Source: Candidatus Ancillula glyptotermitis
GTDB taxonomy: Bacteria; Actinomycetota; Actinomycetes; Actinomycetales; Bifidobacteriaceae
Length of the DNA: 50,531 nucleotides
Direction: 5' to 3'
Assembly: GCA_031268675.1 (NCBI GenBank)
Contig: JAIRWY010000019.1
Location: 1 to 50,531 of the forward strand
Shown: one piece after another, positions 36,681 through 45,665 of the stretch
Layout of the letters: each line of letters begins with the position of its first letter
Position numbering within the stretch: position 1 is the stretch's first letter
Notes under the pieces: generated by a model
Told to the model about the DNA's origin: nothing
Seen by the model: the letters and a program-made list of their open reading frames with translations, nothing else
Databases searched by the model: none
Program-made: the position numbers and the translations under genes

Positions 36681-36946
36681 GCAATCTATGACCTATATTG
36701 CGCATAAGCACTACTGTGACGAGCAGTTTTATATCTCACAGAACGCACAACACCTACAGTAGCCTAATATAGTGCAATTCCAGCTACTGCAAGACATGCT
36801 CCGCCAAGATATATCTCATAGAAAATCGGGACACAAAAGGTTTACACCGTCACGCGCAATTTGTTTATTGGGGGTCAAACAAATTTCCTTCGTTTTCCGA
36901 AAAAAGATCATTTTCAACAAAGCTTTGCTAAGTTGGAAACAACCAA
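36640..36946 (-). other. Orphan transcription unit: candidate ncRNA or decayed gene
   Basis: A good promoter (36980-36952) and a strong terminator bracket about 300 nt without an intact gene. This occupies most of the 521-bp gap between FAS and argG. It has a perfect 9-bp stem (AATTTGTTT/AAACAAATT, 36858-36885) with a 10-nt loop rich in C on this strand, and a CAAAGCTTTG palindrome near the 5' end. One frame from about 36841 to 36686 reads like a membrane-protein tail (YLGGACLAVAGIALY, stop TAG, then VRSVRYKTARHSSAYAQY), so it may instead be a gene broken by a nonsense mutation. It matches no tmRNA, RNase P, SRP or 6S signature I know. Confidence 0.4.
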
Positions 36947-36951
36947 AAATT

Positions 36952-36980
36952 ATTATAACACAAAAAGAACTAAAATGCAA
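36952..36980 (-). promoter_or_regulatory. Promoter of the orphan transcription unit
   Basis: Minus strand: TTGCAT (36980-36975), 17-bp spacer, TATAAT (36957-36952), preceded by TGTGT. It faces away from the argG promoter. Confidence 0.7.
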
Positions 36981-37014
36981 ATGCTAATGATAAAATATTT
37001 TTGAACTATTGTGA

Positions 37015-37020
37015 TATAAT
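37015..37020 (+). promoter_or_regulatory. argGH extended -10
   Basis: TGTGATATAAT, hexamer 37015-37020, without a convincing -35. Transcription from about 37027 gives a 36-nt leader with the Shine-Dalgarno GGGAGG. No ARG box is evident. Confidence 0.7.
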
Positions 37021-37062
37021 GTAAACAGTTAACTAAATTAAGATGGACTTTGGGAGGTTCTA

Positions 37063-38280
37063 GTGGCAAAAAAAGTTGCATTAGCGTATTCTGGTGGATT
37101 AGATACTTCAGTTGCAATTGAATGGATTAAAGAGGCAACTGGTATGGAAGTTTTTGCTGTATCAATTGATGTTGGGCAGCAAGGGGAGTCGCTTGAAGTT
37201 ATTCGTGAACGCGCTCTAAAATGCGGGGCATCTGATGCATATATAGTTGATGCGAGAGAAGAGTTTGCGCGTGAATACTGCACTTTAGCGATTAAAGCCA
37301 ATGCTATGTATGAAGGGGAGTACCCATTGGTCTCCGCAATATCTAGACCTCTAATTACTAAGCACTTGGTTAAAGCTGCACGTCAATTCAACTGTGATAC
37401 ACTGGCACATGGATGTACTGGTAAGGGCAATGATCAGGTGCGTTTTGAGGTTTCTATACAATCACTTGCTCCTGAACTTAAATGCTTGTCTCCAATTCGT
37501 GATCTTTCAATGACTAGAGACAAGGAGATTGCATTCGCGCGTAAAAAGAGTTTGCCAATTGAGGTAAAAGCAGAGAATCCGTTTTCTATTGATCAAAATC
37601 TTTGGGGGCGCACTATTGAGGCTGGTGTTTTAGAAGATATTTGGAAGGAGCCAATTTCTGAAATTTATAACTATACACAGGATCCTAATTTTGACCAAAG
37701 TGTAGATGAAGTTACTATTACGTTTGAAAAAGGTCTACCAATTGCACTTGATGGAGAAAGATTAGACCCATTAACTCTAATTAGCAAACTAAATGAACTC
37801 GCTGGTAAGCATGGTGTTGGACGTGTTGACATGATCGAGAGTAGACTTGTTGGAATTAAAAGCCGTGAAATTTACGAAGTGCCAGCTGCAATAACCCTAA
37901 TTAAGGCACACCAGGAATTAGAGCGAGTAACACTTGAAAGAGAACAGGCACGATTTAAACGAACTGTTGAACAAAAATGGGGTGAACTGGTCTATGATGG
38001 TCGTTGGTATTCTCCACTAAAAGAGTCTTTAGACTTGTTCATTGAGGATACGCAAAAGTATGTTACTGGCGATATTCGTATGCAGTTGAATTCAGGACGT
38101 GCAGTTCCAGTAGGTCGTAAATCTGAGCATGGACTTTATGACTACAACTTGGCTACTTATGAGGAAGGTGATACATTTGATCAACTTTCTGCACGTGGTT
38201 TTATACAGATTTATGGACTTCAAGACAAGCAAGCAGCTGCTCGTGACATCAGATATGGTAAAATAAACAGATTAGATTAG
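37063..38280 (+). CDS. argG: Argininosuccinate synthase
   Basis: The enzyme has 405 residues and joins citrulline and aspartate using ATP in arginine synthesis. The N-terminal ATP pyrophosphatase loop is AYSGGLDTS (8-16), followed by the [10 protein letters not shown] strand. Further family blocks are THGC-like [15 protein letters not shown], the [19 protein letters not shown] block and the C-terminal [13 protein letters not shown]. Starts with GTG behind GGGAGG. argH follows after 9 bp, so the two last steps of the pathway form a small operon; the other arg genes are not in the window. Confidence 0.97.
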   Translation: MAKKVALAYSGGLDTSVAIEWIKEATGMEVFAVSIDVGQQGESLEVIRERALKCGASDAYIVDAREEFAREYCTLAIKANAMYEGEYPLVSAISRPLITKHLVKAARQFNCDTLAHGCTGKGNDQVRFEVSIQSLAPELKCLSPIRDLSMTRDKEIAFARKKSLPIEVKAENPFSIDQNLWGRTIEAGVLEDIWKEPISEIYNYTQDPNFDQSVDEVTITFEKGLPIALDGERLDPLTLISKLNELAGKHGVGRVDMIESRLVGIKSREIYEVPAAITLIKAHQELERVTLEREQARFKRTVEQKWGELVYDGRWYSPLKESLDLFIEDTQKYVTGDIRMQLNSGRAVPVGRKSEHGLYDYNLATYEEGDTFDQLSARGFIQIYGLQDKQAAARDIRYGKINRLD

Positions 38281-38289
38281 GAGTGCTTT

Positions 38290-39783
38290 GTGAGTGAAGA
38301 TAATAAAATTGCTGGAGTTTTATGGGGCGGTAGATTTGAGGGAGGTCCATCAAAGAGTCTTGAGGATATTTCACGCAGTTGGCATTTTGATATTCGTCTT
38401 GCAAAATATGATATTTCAGGTTCAATTGCACATGCTAGAGCATTGAGTTCTGTTGGAATTTTACATGTTGATGAATTTGAGACAATTGAAAGAGAGCTGA
38501 AGGTTATTGGCGATGAAGTTCTCAAAGGCTCGTTAGTTCCAAGTAGTGGTGATGAAGATGTACATGGGTTCCTAGAGCGCATTTTGATTGAGCGAGTAGG
38601 TGTTGAAACTGGCGGTAAATTGCGCGCTGGCAGAAGTCGCAATGACCAGATTGCTGCAATTATTCGCATGTACTTGCTTGATAGCGAAGTTCTGATTCGC
38701 AAATATGTGGTTTTAATGCTAGAGGCGATTGAAGAGCAGGCGACAAAAGCATTTACTGGAATCAATAAGAAACCAGTTGTTATGCCAGGTCGAACGCATT
38801 TGCAACATGCACAACCTGTATTATTAACTCACCACCTTTTGGCGCATGGTTGGGCACTTTTACGTGATTTAGAACGGCTTACCGACTGGAAGAAGCGTGC
38901 GAAGTATTCTACATATGGTGCATCTGCATTGGCAGGTGATTCACTTGGGCTTGATGAGAACGCTATTGCAAAAGAACTTGGATTTCTAAATCTTGAACCA
39001 AATTCAATAGACGCAACCGCATCAAGAGATATTGTTGCAGAATTTTCGTTCATTTTGAGTTTAATTGCTGTCAATTTATCGCGCTTTGCGGAGGAAATTA
39101 TACTCTGGAACACAAAAGAGTTTGATTTTATTAAACTTGATGATGCATATTCAACTGGTTCATCAATTATGCCGCAGAAGAAGAATCCTGATATTAGCGA
39201 GTTGACGCGTGGCAAAAGTGGTAGAATTATCGGGAATTTTACTGGTTTGTTAACTACACTAAAGGGACTTCCACTTGCTTATAACCGCGACTTGCAAGAA
39301 GATAAAGAGCCAGTTTTTGATTCAGTTGATCAACTGCTGCTAATACTACCTGCGTTTGCTGGACAACTAAAAACTGCTCAATTCAATTACAAGAAGATGC
39401 ATTTAACTGCTGCTGGTGGTTTTGCACTAGCAACTGATATTGCTAACTGGTTGGTTAAACGAGGTGTTCCATTCAGAATTGCTCACGAATTAACAGGGGA
39501 GTGCGTACAACTTTGTGAGGAACGGCAATTGACAGATGCTTCTGATGGATTTGGTGAAGACTACGATCTTAAACATCTCTCAGACTCAGACTTTGAGAGA
39601 ATATTAGGCGGTGCGCTTAAGAAGTATTCTATAAGTGAAGAAGTTTGTTTTGCCGCAGGTGTACGAGAAGTACTTAGTATAGAAGGTTCAGTTGCTAGCC
39701 GTAGTAGCTTTTCTGGAACTGCACCAAGTTCAGTATCAAAGCAACTTATTAATTTCATTAAAAAAGTCAATGATTTTAGATAA
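38290..39783 (+). CDS. argH: Argininosuccinate lyase
   Basis: This fumarase/aspartase-superfamily enzyme of 497 residues splits argininosuccinate to arginine and fumarate. Start MSEDNKIAGVLWGGRFEGGP is typical. Conserved blocks are GRSRNDQIA, the THLQHAQPV segment, and the signature GSSIMPQKKNPD near residue 290, which holds the mobile catalytic loop. The GTG start lies behind AGGAG. Slightly longer than usual (about 460-470) owing mainly to the C-terminal region. No terminator is evident after it; the next gene has its own promoter. Confidence 0.97.
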   Translation: MSEDNKIAGVLWGGRFEGGPSKSLEDISRSWHFDIRLAKYDISGSIAHARALSSVGILHVDEFETIERELKVIGDEVLKGSLVPSSGDEDVHGFLERILIERVGVETGGKLRAGRSRNDQIAAIIRMYLLDSEVLIRKYVVLMLEAIEEQATKAFTGINKKPVVMPGRTHLQHAQPVLLTHHLLAHGWALLRDLERLTDWKKRAKYSTYGASALAGDSLGLDENAIAKELGFLNLEPNSIDATASRDIVAEFSFILSLIAVNLSRFAEEIILWNTKEFDFIKLDDAYSTGSSIMPQKKNPDISELTRGKSGRIIGNFTGLLTTLKGLPLAYNRDLQEDKEPVFDSVDQLLLILPAFAGQLKTAQFNYKKMHLTAAGGFALATDIANWLVKRGVPFRIAHELTGECVQLCEERQLTDASDGFGEDYDLKHLSDSDFERILGGALKKYSISEEVCFAAGVREVLSIEGSVASRSSFSGTAPSSVSKQLINFIKKVNDFR

Positions 39784-39821
39784 AAGTGCTGAGATGTTTT
39801 CGCCATACGTACTAAGTATGA

Positions 39822-39827
39822 TATAAT
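39822..39827 (+). promoter_or_regulatory. Extended -10 for the membrane-protein gene
   Basis: TATGATATAAT, hexamer 39822-39827, no clear -35. It leaves a leader of about 35 nt with TAGGAGC before the ATG at 39869. Confidence 0.65.
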
Positions 39828-39868
39828 GAGAACAAGTTTGAAATTTTTGATTGAATAGGAGCTTAAAT

Positions 39869-40699
39869 ATGAACGATTCACCTGAATCACTAGATATGCA
39901 TTTGGAACCTTCTGTGCCAAAGCCAGAGGGAACACCTTTAACAAGTACGCAGGTAGATGCGGAAGAATTGAAGACAACTAGAATAAGTGAAGTTGCTACA
40001 TTTATATTAGTTCTAGTTAAAAAACTGCTAAAGGGCGACGCAGATGGAGCAATTTCTGATGTGTTTGATGATTCTGAACGGTCAAAAAAGGTAGCTTTTA
40101 TTTCATTTGTGGCTTTTGCAGAAACTATTACAATGGGTATTCTTGCGCTTTTACTTTTTGGGTTTATAATTTCAAGTTTAGCGTCAAATATAATAGGCAC
40201 GCTTTCCAAGATGTCAATGGGGTTAGTTCAATCTCAAGGTTTTACATTTGCAGTACCACTTGCAACTGGAATTTCTTCGTTTATTGCAGGTGCTCTATTT
40301 GCAGGTATTCTATTTTTTGTACGAGCATTTGTACTGGGCAAGACTCTGGATTCTATAAAGGTTAAGCTTCCTGCTATTAAACTACTTGGTATTCAGGCAC
40401 TTGCAAGTATTTTTAACTTCATAGCCTATGGAATATCTATTTTGGTGTTGTTACTTTCAATTTTGATGTCACTTTCTACAAAAACACCACTTGGTATTTC
40501 ATCTATTACAATAGGAATCGTACTGTTGTTAATTATTATTAGCGCGTCATTTAATCTACTTCTTTCATATATCTTCGTAGATAGGGTTAGTGTAACTGGT
40601 AAGAATCATCTAACCCCATTCTTAGTATTCTATGTGCTAGTATTAAGTATTGTTACAATTCTACTGTTTGCAATTACATCTTCGTTGATTGTAATTTAG
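39869..40699 (+). CDS. Polytopic membrane protein of unknown function
   Basis: The protein has 276 residues. The first 70 or so are hydrophilic and Pro/Glu-rich (SPESLDMHLEPSVPKPEG) and should be cytoplasmic. Five hydrophobic segments follow, the first near ISFVAFAETITMGILALLLFG and the last at the C-terminus (VLVLSIVTILLFAITSSLIV). The layout recalls Yip1-like five-helix membrane proteins, but I see no decisive motif and do not assign a family. It is monocistronic with its own promoter and Shine-Dalgarno. It lies tail-to-tail with orn, 36 bp apart. Confidence 0.8.
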   Translation: MNDSPESLDMHLEPSVPKPEGTPLTSTQVDAEELKTTRISEVATFILVLVKKLLKGDADGAISDVFDDSERSKKVAFISFVAFAETITMGILALLLFGFIISSLASNIIGTLSKMSMGLVQSQGFTFAVPLATGISSFIAGALFAGILFFVRAFVLGKTLDSIKVKLPAIKLLGIQALASIFNFIAYGISILVLLLSILMSLSTKTPLGISSITIGIVLLLIIISASFNLLLSYIFVDRVSVTGKNHLTPFLVFYVLVLSIVTILLFAITSSLIVI

Positions 40700-40735
40700 G
40701 CTGATTTTTTAACTACACGACCAAATTTCTGGTTG

Positions 40736-41314
40736 CTATTCACTAATTGGGTTAAAAAGAGTATTTTTGTAGAATTTGAGTTCTTTAATGGATTCAAGAA
40801 TGTCATCAAGTGCTCTATGTTTACTCTCGTCGTTGCGTTCTCTGCGCGGAGCATCTGGAAACCAAGCGTCGTATAGAATCTTAATTGCTGTTACATCCAC
40901 GAGTCGGTAATGCAAGTGGCTACTCACATTTGGTAAATAAGCATCTAGAAAGCGTCTATCAACATATACAGAATTACCAGCAAGATAACAGGTGAATGGC
41001 TTCGATGCGAACTTCTTAATATAATTTAATATAATATTTTCAACATCTCCAAGATCTACTCCACCCTTAATTTCTTCATAAAGTCCAGATTTTGTATGCA
41101 TCTGTTTAACCACTTCATTATCTTCAAGTCGCTTAAAGCCATTTTCTGTGGGTTTTATTACTATATCAATTCCACCATGTTCATTTTTATCATCTAAAAA
41201 ATTTAGTTCCATATCAGTTGGCACTACAGAAATTTCAAGCAACTCATCTTCTTTTTCAAGTCCAGTCATCTCGCAATCAATCCATATTAGTGTTCTTTTT
41301 GCAATTTCATTCAT
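40736..41314 (-). CDS. orn: Oligoribonuclease
   Basis: This DEDDh 3'-5' exonuclease of 192 residues degrades 2-5 nt RNAs, including the pGpG product of c-di-GMP breakdown. Exo I is WIDCEMTGL (Asp and Glu), Exo II lies in GNSVYVDRRFL, and Exo III has the H-x-A-x-x-D of HRALDDI. The ATG lies 1 bp after the alaS stop, so translation is coupled to alaS. Confidence 0.96.
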   Translation of the reverse strand: MNEIAKRTLIWIDCEMTGLEKEDELLEISVVPTDMELNFLDDKNEHGGIDIVIKPTENGFKRLEDNEVVKQMHTKSGLYEEIKGGVDLGDVENIILNYIKKFASKPFTCYLAGNSVYVDRRFLDAYLPNVSSHLHYRLVDVTAIKILYDAWFPDAPRRERNDESKHRALDDILESIKELKFYKNTLFNPISE

Positions 41315-41315
41315 C

Positions 41316-44108
41316 TTATCCCAATCTATCTATAACTTGTTTTTCCGCAACTTTAATTGCCTCAATAATCTTCTCGCTGTATTTTCCGCCACCAGTAGCG
41401 AAATCAGGTCTTCCACCTCCACCTCCACCAAGAACTTGTGATACACTGCGCACAAGTTGACCTGCATTTAGCCCTAACTTCTGAGCATAATCATCTACTG
41501 CAGTAACTATGCCTATATTAGATCCAGTATTAAAACCATCACCAATCAATAATACCACACTAGAATTTACTTGGTTATTCTTGAGCTGCTCTTTTACATC
41601 TTGAGCAATGCTCCTTAGAGCATCAATATTTGGAACTTTTTCCAATGACTTGATGACTACTGTAACTTCACCTTTTGAGCCATTTAGCGTTTGTGCTTGT
41701 TCTAATAATGCAGGTATTTGATATCGCAATGTGTCCAAAGCCTGTTTTTCAATTTCTTTTTCAAAAGTCTTGACCTGATTTAGCAGAAACTGTATTTTTT
41801 CAGGAACATCATCTGTATTAGTTGTGCCAAGTAGAGCAGATATATTTGAAATTAGCGCATGTTCTTTTACATGTTTATCGTATGCTGCATCTGCAACTAG
41901 TGCCTGAATTCTATGCAAACCTGTACCAATTGAATGAATTCCAAGTACACTGACTAATCCAATATCCCCAGTATTTTGAACATGTGTGCCACCGCAGAGT
42001 TCAATTGACCACGCATTATCACCCTCAATATTTTCATCCTCATCACTATCGGTTCTTCCAAGGCTAACTACGCGTACTTGATCACCATACTTTTCACCAA
42101 ATAGAGCCATTGCGCCAATTTCATGTGCTTTACTCAGACTCATATATTCTGCTAGAACTGCAGTATTTTCACGCACTTTTTGATTTGCTCTTTCTTCAAT
42201 TTGGTTAACAACTTCATGTCCTAAAGTACTAGTTGCCTTAAAATCTAGTCGCATACGACCAGGCTTATTTTCTGAACCACTTTGAGTTGCATCTTTTCCA
42301 ACCACTTCTTGTAAGGCCTTGTGAATTATATGTGTTGTTGTATGTGCAGATTTAATTGCATCTCGTCGTTTTTTATCAACTTTTGCCCATCCAGTTTCAT
42401 CAAGTGTCAAAGTTCCAGAAATTAGACGCGCCTTGTGAATAGAAAGTTCAGGAATTACTTTTTGGACATCATCAACCTCCAGAATACTACCACCGCTCAT
42501 CATAATTGTGCCTAAATCAGAAACTTGCCCACCAGACTGCGCATAAAATGGTGTTTTGTCCAGAATAACTTCAACTTCTTCTGGCTTTGAATCTGGCACA
42601 TGTTTAATAAACTGTTGTGGCTCATTTTTTGCTATAATACCAACAACCTTCACATTACCTTCAAGTGTATTATACCCCAAAAACTTAGAAATTCCTGCAT
42701 TATTACCTATAACTTCATTAGGCTGTACCTTTAATTTTCCTGCTAATTCTTTTGCAAGCTTTGAGTAAATACTTTTATCTGCTGCAGCACCTCGCTTTTT
42801 GAGTGCATCTTCTCTAGCGCGTATTTTTTGTTCATCCATCAACTTTTTAAATGCATTTTCATCTACTTTTACACCAGAATCACTTGCAATTTCTAGTGTT
42901 AACTCAATAGGGAAGCCGTGTGTGTCATGTAATTTGAATGCATCTTGACCTGATATTATACTTGTTTTTTGAGTCATTATACTGTTTAAATACGCACTTC
43001 CAGATTTCAGCGTCCTAGAAAATACATCTTCTTCTTTTAGTACAACTTCTAAAACTTGCTCAAAGTTAGTTTCAAGCTCTGGATAGCTCAAGGACATGGC
43101 ATTTTTGCTAGTTCTGAAAAGTACCTCAAACTGTTTATCAGGTGCACCAAGTAGTCTAAGTGAACGAATTGAACGGCGCAAAAGTCTTCGCAGAACATAA
43201 CCGCGCCCCTCATTTAGAGGTGTAACTCCATCTGCAGTTATCATAAGCCCAGACCGAATATGGTCTGCAATAATGCGCATCTGCACATCATCTGAAGCCT
43301 TTGCACCATATTTTAGTCCAGTAAGCTCTTCTACTTTTGCAATAACTGGATATACTTCATCTATTTCGTAGATATTGTCCTTTCCTTGCAATAAATATGC
43401 GACTCGCTCAAGACCCATACCAGTATCAATATTCTTGCGCTTCAAATCTCCTACAATATTAAAGTTGAACTTACTTTTAACTGAATCAATTTGCCACTGC
43501 ATGAACACCAGATTCCAAATTTCTAAATACCGATCTTCGTTATTTGCTGGACCTGTATCCTCGCCGTAGTCATCACCCCTATCTATGAAAATTTCTGAAC
43601 AAGGACCTGCAGGACCAGGACCTCCTGTGGACCAGAAGTTCTCAGCTTTGCCTAGTTTTTGCAAGTGTTCTTTTGGTAATCCAACTTCAAGCCATCTATT
43701 GTATGCTTCATCGTCATTTTCCCACACAGTGACCCAAATCTTGTCTTTGCCAAATCCATATGCACCATTTTCAGTGCTTCCAGTAATCAAATCCCATGCA
43801 AATTCAATTGCTTCATTTTTGAAATAGTCACCAAACGAGAAATTCCCATTCATCTGAAAGAAAGTTCCATGTCTAGTTGTTTTGCCAACCGAATCTATAT
43901 CTGCAGTTCTAACACACTTTTGAACAGTAGTAATTCTACTGTGCTCTGGAGTTTGAGCACCAGTCATATATGGAATAAATGGAACCATACCAGCAATTGT
44001 AAAAAGAGTCGTTGGATCAGGACTTATAAGTGATGATGAAGCATAAGCAGTATGACCTCTTTTTACGAAGAAGTCCAACCACCGTTTCTTAATTTCAGCT
44101 GTTTTCAT
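41316..44108 (-). CDS. alaS: Alanyl-tRNA synthetase
   Basis: This class II synthetase of 930 residues starts MKTAEIKKRWLDFFVKRGH, typical of the family. The catalytic core includes FTIAGMVPFIPYMTG and GMGLERVAYLLQG. The editing domain has the zinc-binding H-x3-H (HTTTH) and the CGGTH motif. The C-terminal oligomerisation domain ends in GGGGGGRPDFATGGG. It both charges tRNA-Ala and removes misacylated Ser or Gly. The ATG at 44108 lies 7 bases downstream of the -10, so the mRNA should be leaderless; no Shine-Dalgarno or T-box is present. orn follows directly. Confidence 0.97.
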   Translation of the reverse strand: MKTAEIKKRWLDFFVKRGHTAYASSSLISPDPTTLFTIAGMVPFIPYMTGAQTPEHSRITTVQKCVRTADIDSVGKTTRHGTFFQMNGNFSFGDYFKNEAIEFAWDLITGSTENGAYGFGKDKIWVTVWENDDEAYNRWLEVGLPKEHLQKLGKAENFWSTGGPGPAGPCSEIFIDRGDDYGEDTGPANNEDRYLEIWNLVFMQWQIDSVKSKFNFNIVGDLKRKNIDTGMGLERVAYLLQGKDNIYEIDEVYPVIAKVEELTGLKYGAKASDDVQMRIIADHIRSGLMITADGVTPLNEGRGYVLRRLLRRSIRSLRLLGAPDKQFEVLFRTSKNAMSLSYPELETNFEQVLEVVLKEEDVFSRTLKSGSAYLNSIMTQKTSIISGQDAFKLHDTHGFPIELTLEIASDSGVKVDENAFKKLMDEQKIRAREDALKKRGAAADKSIYSKLAKELAGKLKVQPNEVIGNNAGISKFLGYNTLEGNVKVVGIIAKNEPQQFIKHVPDSKPEEVEVILDKTPFYAQSGGQVSDLGTIMMSGGSILEVDDVQKVIPELSIHKARLISGTLTLDETGWAKVDKKRRDAIKSAHTTTHIIHKALQEVVGKDATQSGSENKPGRMRLDFKATSTLGHEVVNQIEERANQKVRENTAVLAEYMSLSKAHEIGAMALFGEKYGDQVRVVSLGRTDSDEDENIEGDNAWSIELCGGTHVQNTGDIGLVSVLGIHSIGTGLHRIQALVADAAYDKHVKEHALISNISALLGTTNTDDVPEKIQFLLNQVKTFEKEIEKQALDTLRYQIPALLEQAQTLNGSKGEVTVVIKSLEKVPNIDALRSIAQDVKEQLKNNQVNSSVVLLIGDGFNTGSNIGIVTAVDDYAQKLGLNAGQLVRSVSQVLGGGGGGRPDFATGGGKYSEKIIEAIKVAEKQVIDRLG

Positions 44109-44114
44109 TTCTAC

Positions 44115-44120
44115 ATTATA
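44115..44120 (-). promoter_or_regulatory. alaS-orn extended -10 (leaderless)
   Basis: Minus strand ACTGGTATAAT, hexamer 44120-44115, no clear -35; the alaS ATG starts 7 bases after it. Confidence 0.75.
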
Positions 44121-44144
44121 CCAGTTTTCATCATCAATTGTGTA

Positions 44145-44972
44145 TTAAAGTGCATTTTCAGATTTCACTGAGAACGCCTCACTAATCTTGTGCTTGAGTG
44201 AATTGCGTTCCTTTTGTTCAACTGCAGCATAATGAGCAGCTCCAACAATGCCAGCTTGATTACGTAATGCAGCAGGAATAACCTTAGCTTTAAGATTCAG
44301 CAACGGAATGAATTTATCTGCCTTTTCAGATACTCCACCTCCTATTATAATCACATCTGGAGAAAATAGGTGTTCAATTGTTGCATAATAAACTTGAAGT
44401 CTCGTTGCCCACTCTTCCCATGTGAGGTTCTCGCGATTTTTAACTGATGCTGCTGCACGAGTTTCTGCATCTTTGCCGTTGATCTCTATATGACCAAGTT
44501 CGCAACCAGGTATAAGAACACCTTTATAAATAAATGCAGTTCCAATTCCAGTACCTTGTGTACTTGCAAATACCAGACCTTGCTCTCCTCGAGCGTTGCC
44601 GAATTGAACTTCACCGTAGCCAGCTGCATCTGCATCATTTATAACAGATGCCTCAAGTCCTAATGAATCTTTAATTAAATTGTTGATGTTTGTATTCAGC
44701 CACGTTTTATCAAGATTTGCAATATATGTGACAATTCCGTTTTTGATTGGTCCTGGAAATGAAACTCCAATTGGTGTACCTTCTGGAACTTCAAGTTCAG
44801 AAACAATCTTACCAATAATTTCTACAATTGCTGTTGGTGTAGAATTTTCTGGTGTGGGTATACGAAGACGCCGACTAGCAAGTTCGCCAGTTTTTAAGTT
44901 AACCAATGCGCCTTTAACCCCAGAGCCACCAATATCAACTCCAAAGCCTATATTTCTTATATTCTCTGCCAT
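44145..44972 (-). CDS. ppgK: Polyphosphate glucokinase
   Basis: This ROK-family kinase of 275 residues phosphorylates glucose with polyphosphate (or ATP), an actinobacterial hallmark. The phosphate loop is FGVDIGGSGVKG near residue 10. The glucose site includes INDADAAGYGE, with GTGIGTAF and the signature ELGHIEINGKDAE following. The NLTWEEWATRLQVY segment is typical of PpgK rather than other ROK kinases. Among ROK members the metal-binding Cys cluster is absent, as expected for PpgK. The ATG at 44972 lies behind AAGGGG; an upstream in-frame ATG at 45017 precedes the transcription start and was rejected. Confidence 0.95.
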   Translation of the reverse strand: MAENIRNIGFGVDIGGSGVKGALVNLKTGELASRRLRIPTPENSTPTAIVEIIGKIVSELEVPEGTPIGVSFPGPIKNGIVTYIANLDKTWLNTNINNLIKDSLGLEASVINDADAAGYGEVQFGNARGEQGLVFASTQGTGIGTAFIYKGVLIPGCELGHIEINGKDAETRAAASVKNRENLTWEEWATRLQVYYATIEHLFSPDVIIIGGGVSEKADKFIPLLNLKAKVIPAALRNQAGIVGAAHYAAVEQKERNSLKHKISEAFSVKSENAL

Positions 44973-45005
44973 AATAAACCCCTTAAGCATTCCAAAGTTA
45001 AGTAC

Positions 45006-45011
45006 ATTATA
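45006..45011 (-). promoter_or_regulatory. ppgK extended -10
   Basis: Minus strand TGTGGTATAAT, hexamer 45011-45006, weak -35. It gives a leader of about 27 nt with a Shine-Dalgarno, unlike the leaderless units that share the same -10. Confidence 0.75.
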
Positions 45012-45062
45012 CCACACATTTACTGTTGATTAAACGTTTTATGAAAAATGTAAGAAACTTTA

Positions 45063-45650
45063 CTACAATTTTATGTCATGAAGGCTTAATAATGAGAAGT
45101 ATGGAATACCTAAATCTTCTATGCGTTGACTTGCGCCTGTTGCCCTATCCACAATTGTTGCGCATGCTACAACTTCAGCGCCATTATTACGAGCAGCCTC
45201 AATTGCCGCAATTGGTGAATTTCCAGTTGTAGTTGTGTCTTCAACAATTATAACTGAACGCCCTTGAATATCGGGACCCTCAATCTGCCGTTGCATTCCA
45301 TGTTCCTTCGCATTCTTGCGAACCAGAAATGCATCTAGGTCAATTCCGCGAGAGTATGCAGCATGCAACATTGAACATGCAACTGGATCTGCACCCATAG
45401 TTAATCCACCAACAGATGTGAAAGAGTCACCAGCAATAAAACCGTTCTCTTCAAGTAAGTCTAGTAGGAGATGTCCGACTATAGGAGATGCTTGATGATG
45501 AAGTGTTATGCGTCGTAAGTCAATGTAGTAGTCTGCGTGTTTTCCAGAACTTAGTACCACATCACCTTTTACAACTGCTAAGTCATTAACTAGTTCAATC
45601 AATTGCTCTCTTGGATCTAACGAATTCAATTTATTCACATCAAGTATCAT
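45063..45650 (-). CDS. pyrE: Orotate phosphoribosyltransferase
   Basis: The enzyme has 195 residues and makes OMP from orotate and PRPP in pyrimidine synthesis. The PRPP-binding loop is VIIVEDTTTTGNSPIAAI. The segments SSGKHADYYIDLRRIT and SVGGLTMGADPVA are typical of PyrE. The ATG lies behind AAAGGAAGAG. It is the last gene of a pyrG-ppc-pyrE operon, 15 bp after ppc, and links pyrimidine synthesis at both ends of the operon. Confidence 0.95.
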   Translation of the reverse strand: MILDVNKLNSLDPREQLIELVNDLAVVKGDVVLSSGKHADYYIDLRRITLHHQASPIVGHLLLDLLEENGFIAGDSFTSVGGLTMGADPVACSMLHAAYSRGIDLDAFLVRKNAKEHGMQRQIEGPDIQGRSVIIVEDTTTTGNSPIAAIEAARNNGAEVVACATIVDRATGASQRIEDLGIPYFSLLSLHDIKL

Positions 45651-45665
45651 ATCTCTTCCTTTGTA

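Noticed and set aside
36681-36900. tmRNA, RNase P, 6S or SRP RNA in the fas-argG gap
   Set aside because: None of the conserved sequence elements of these RNAs could be found on either strand.
44101-44144. T-box or other leader control before alaS
   Set aside because: The start codon is 7 bases from the -10, so there is no leader to fold.
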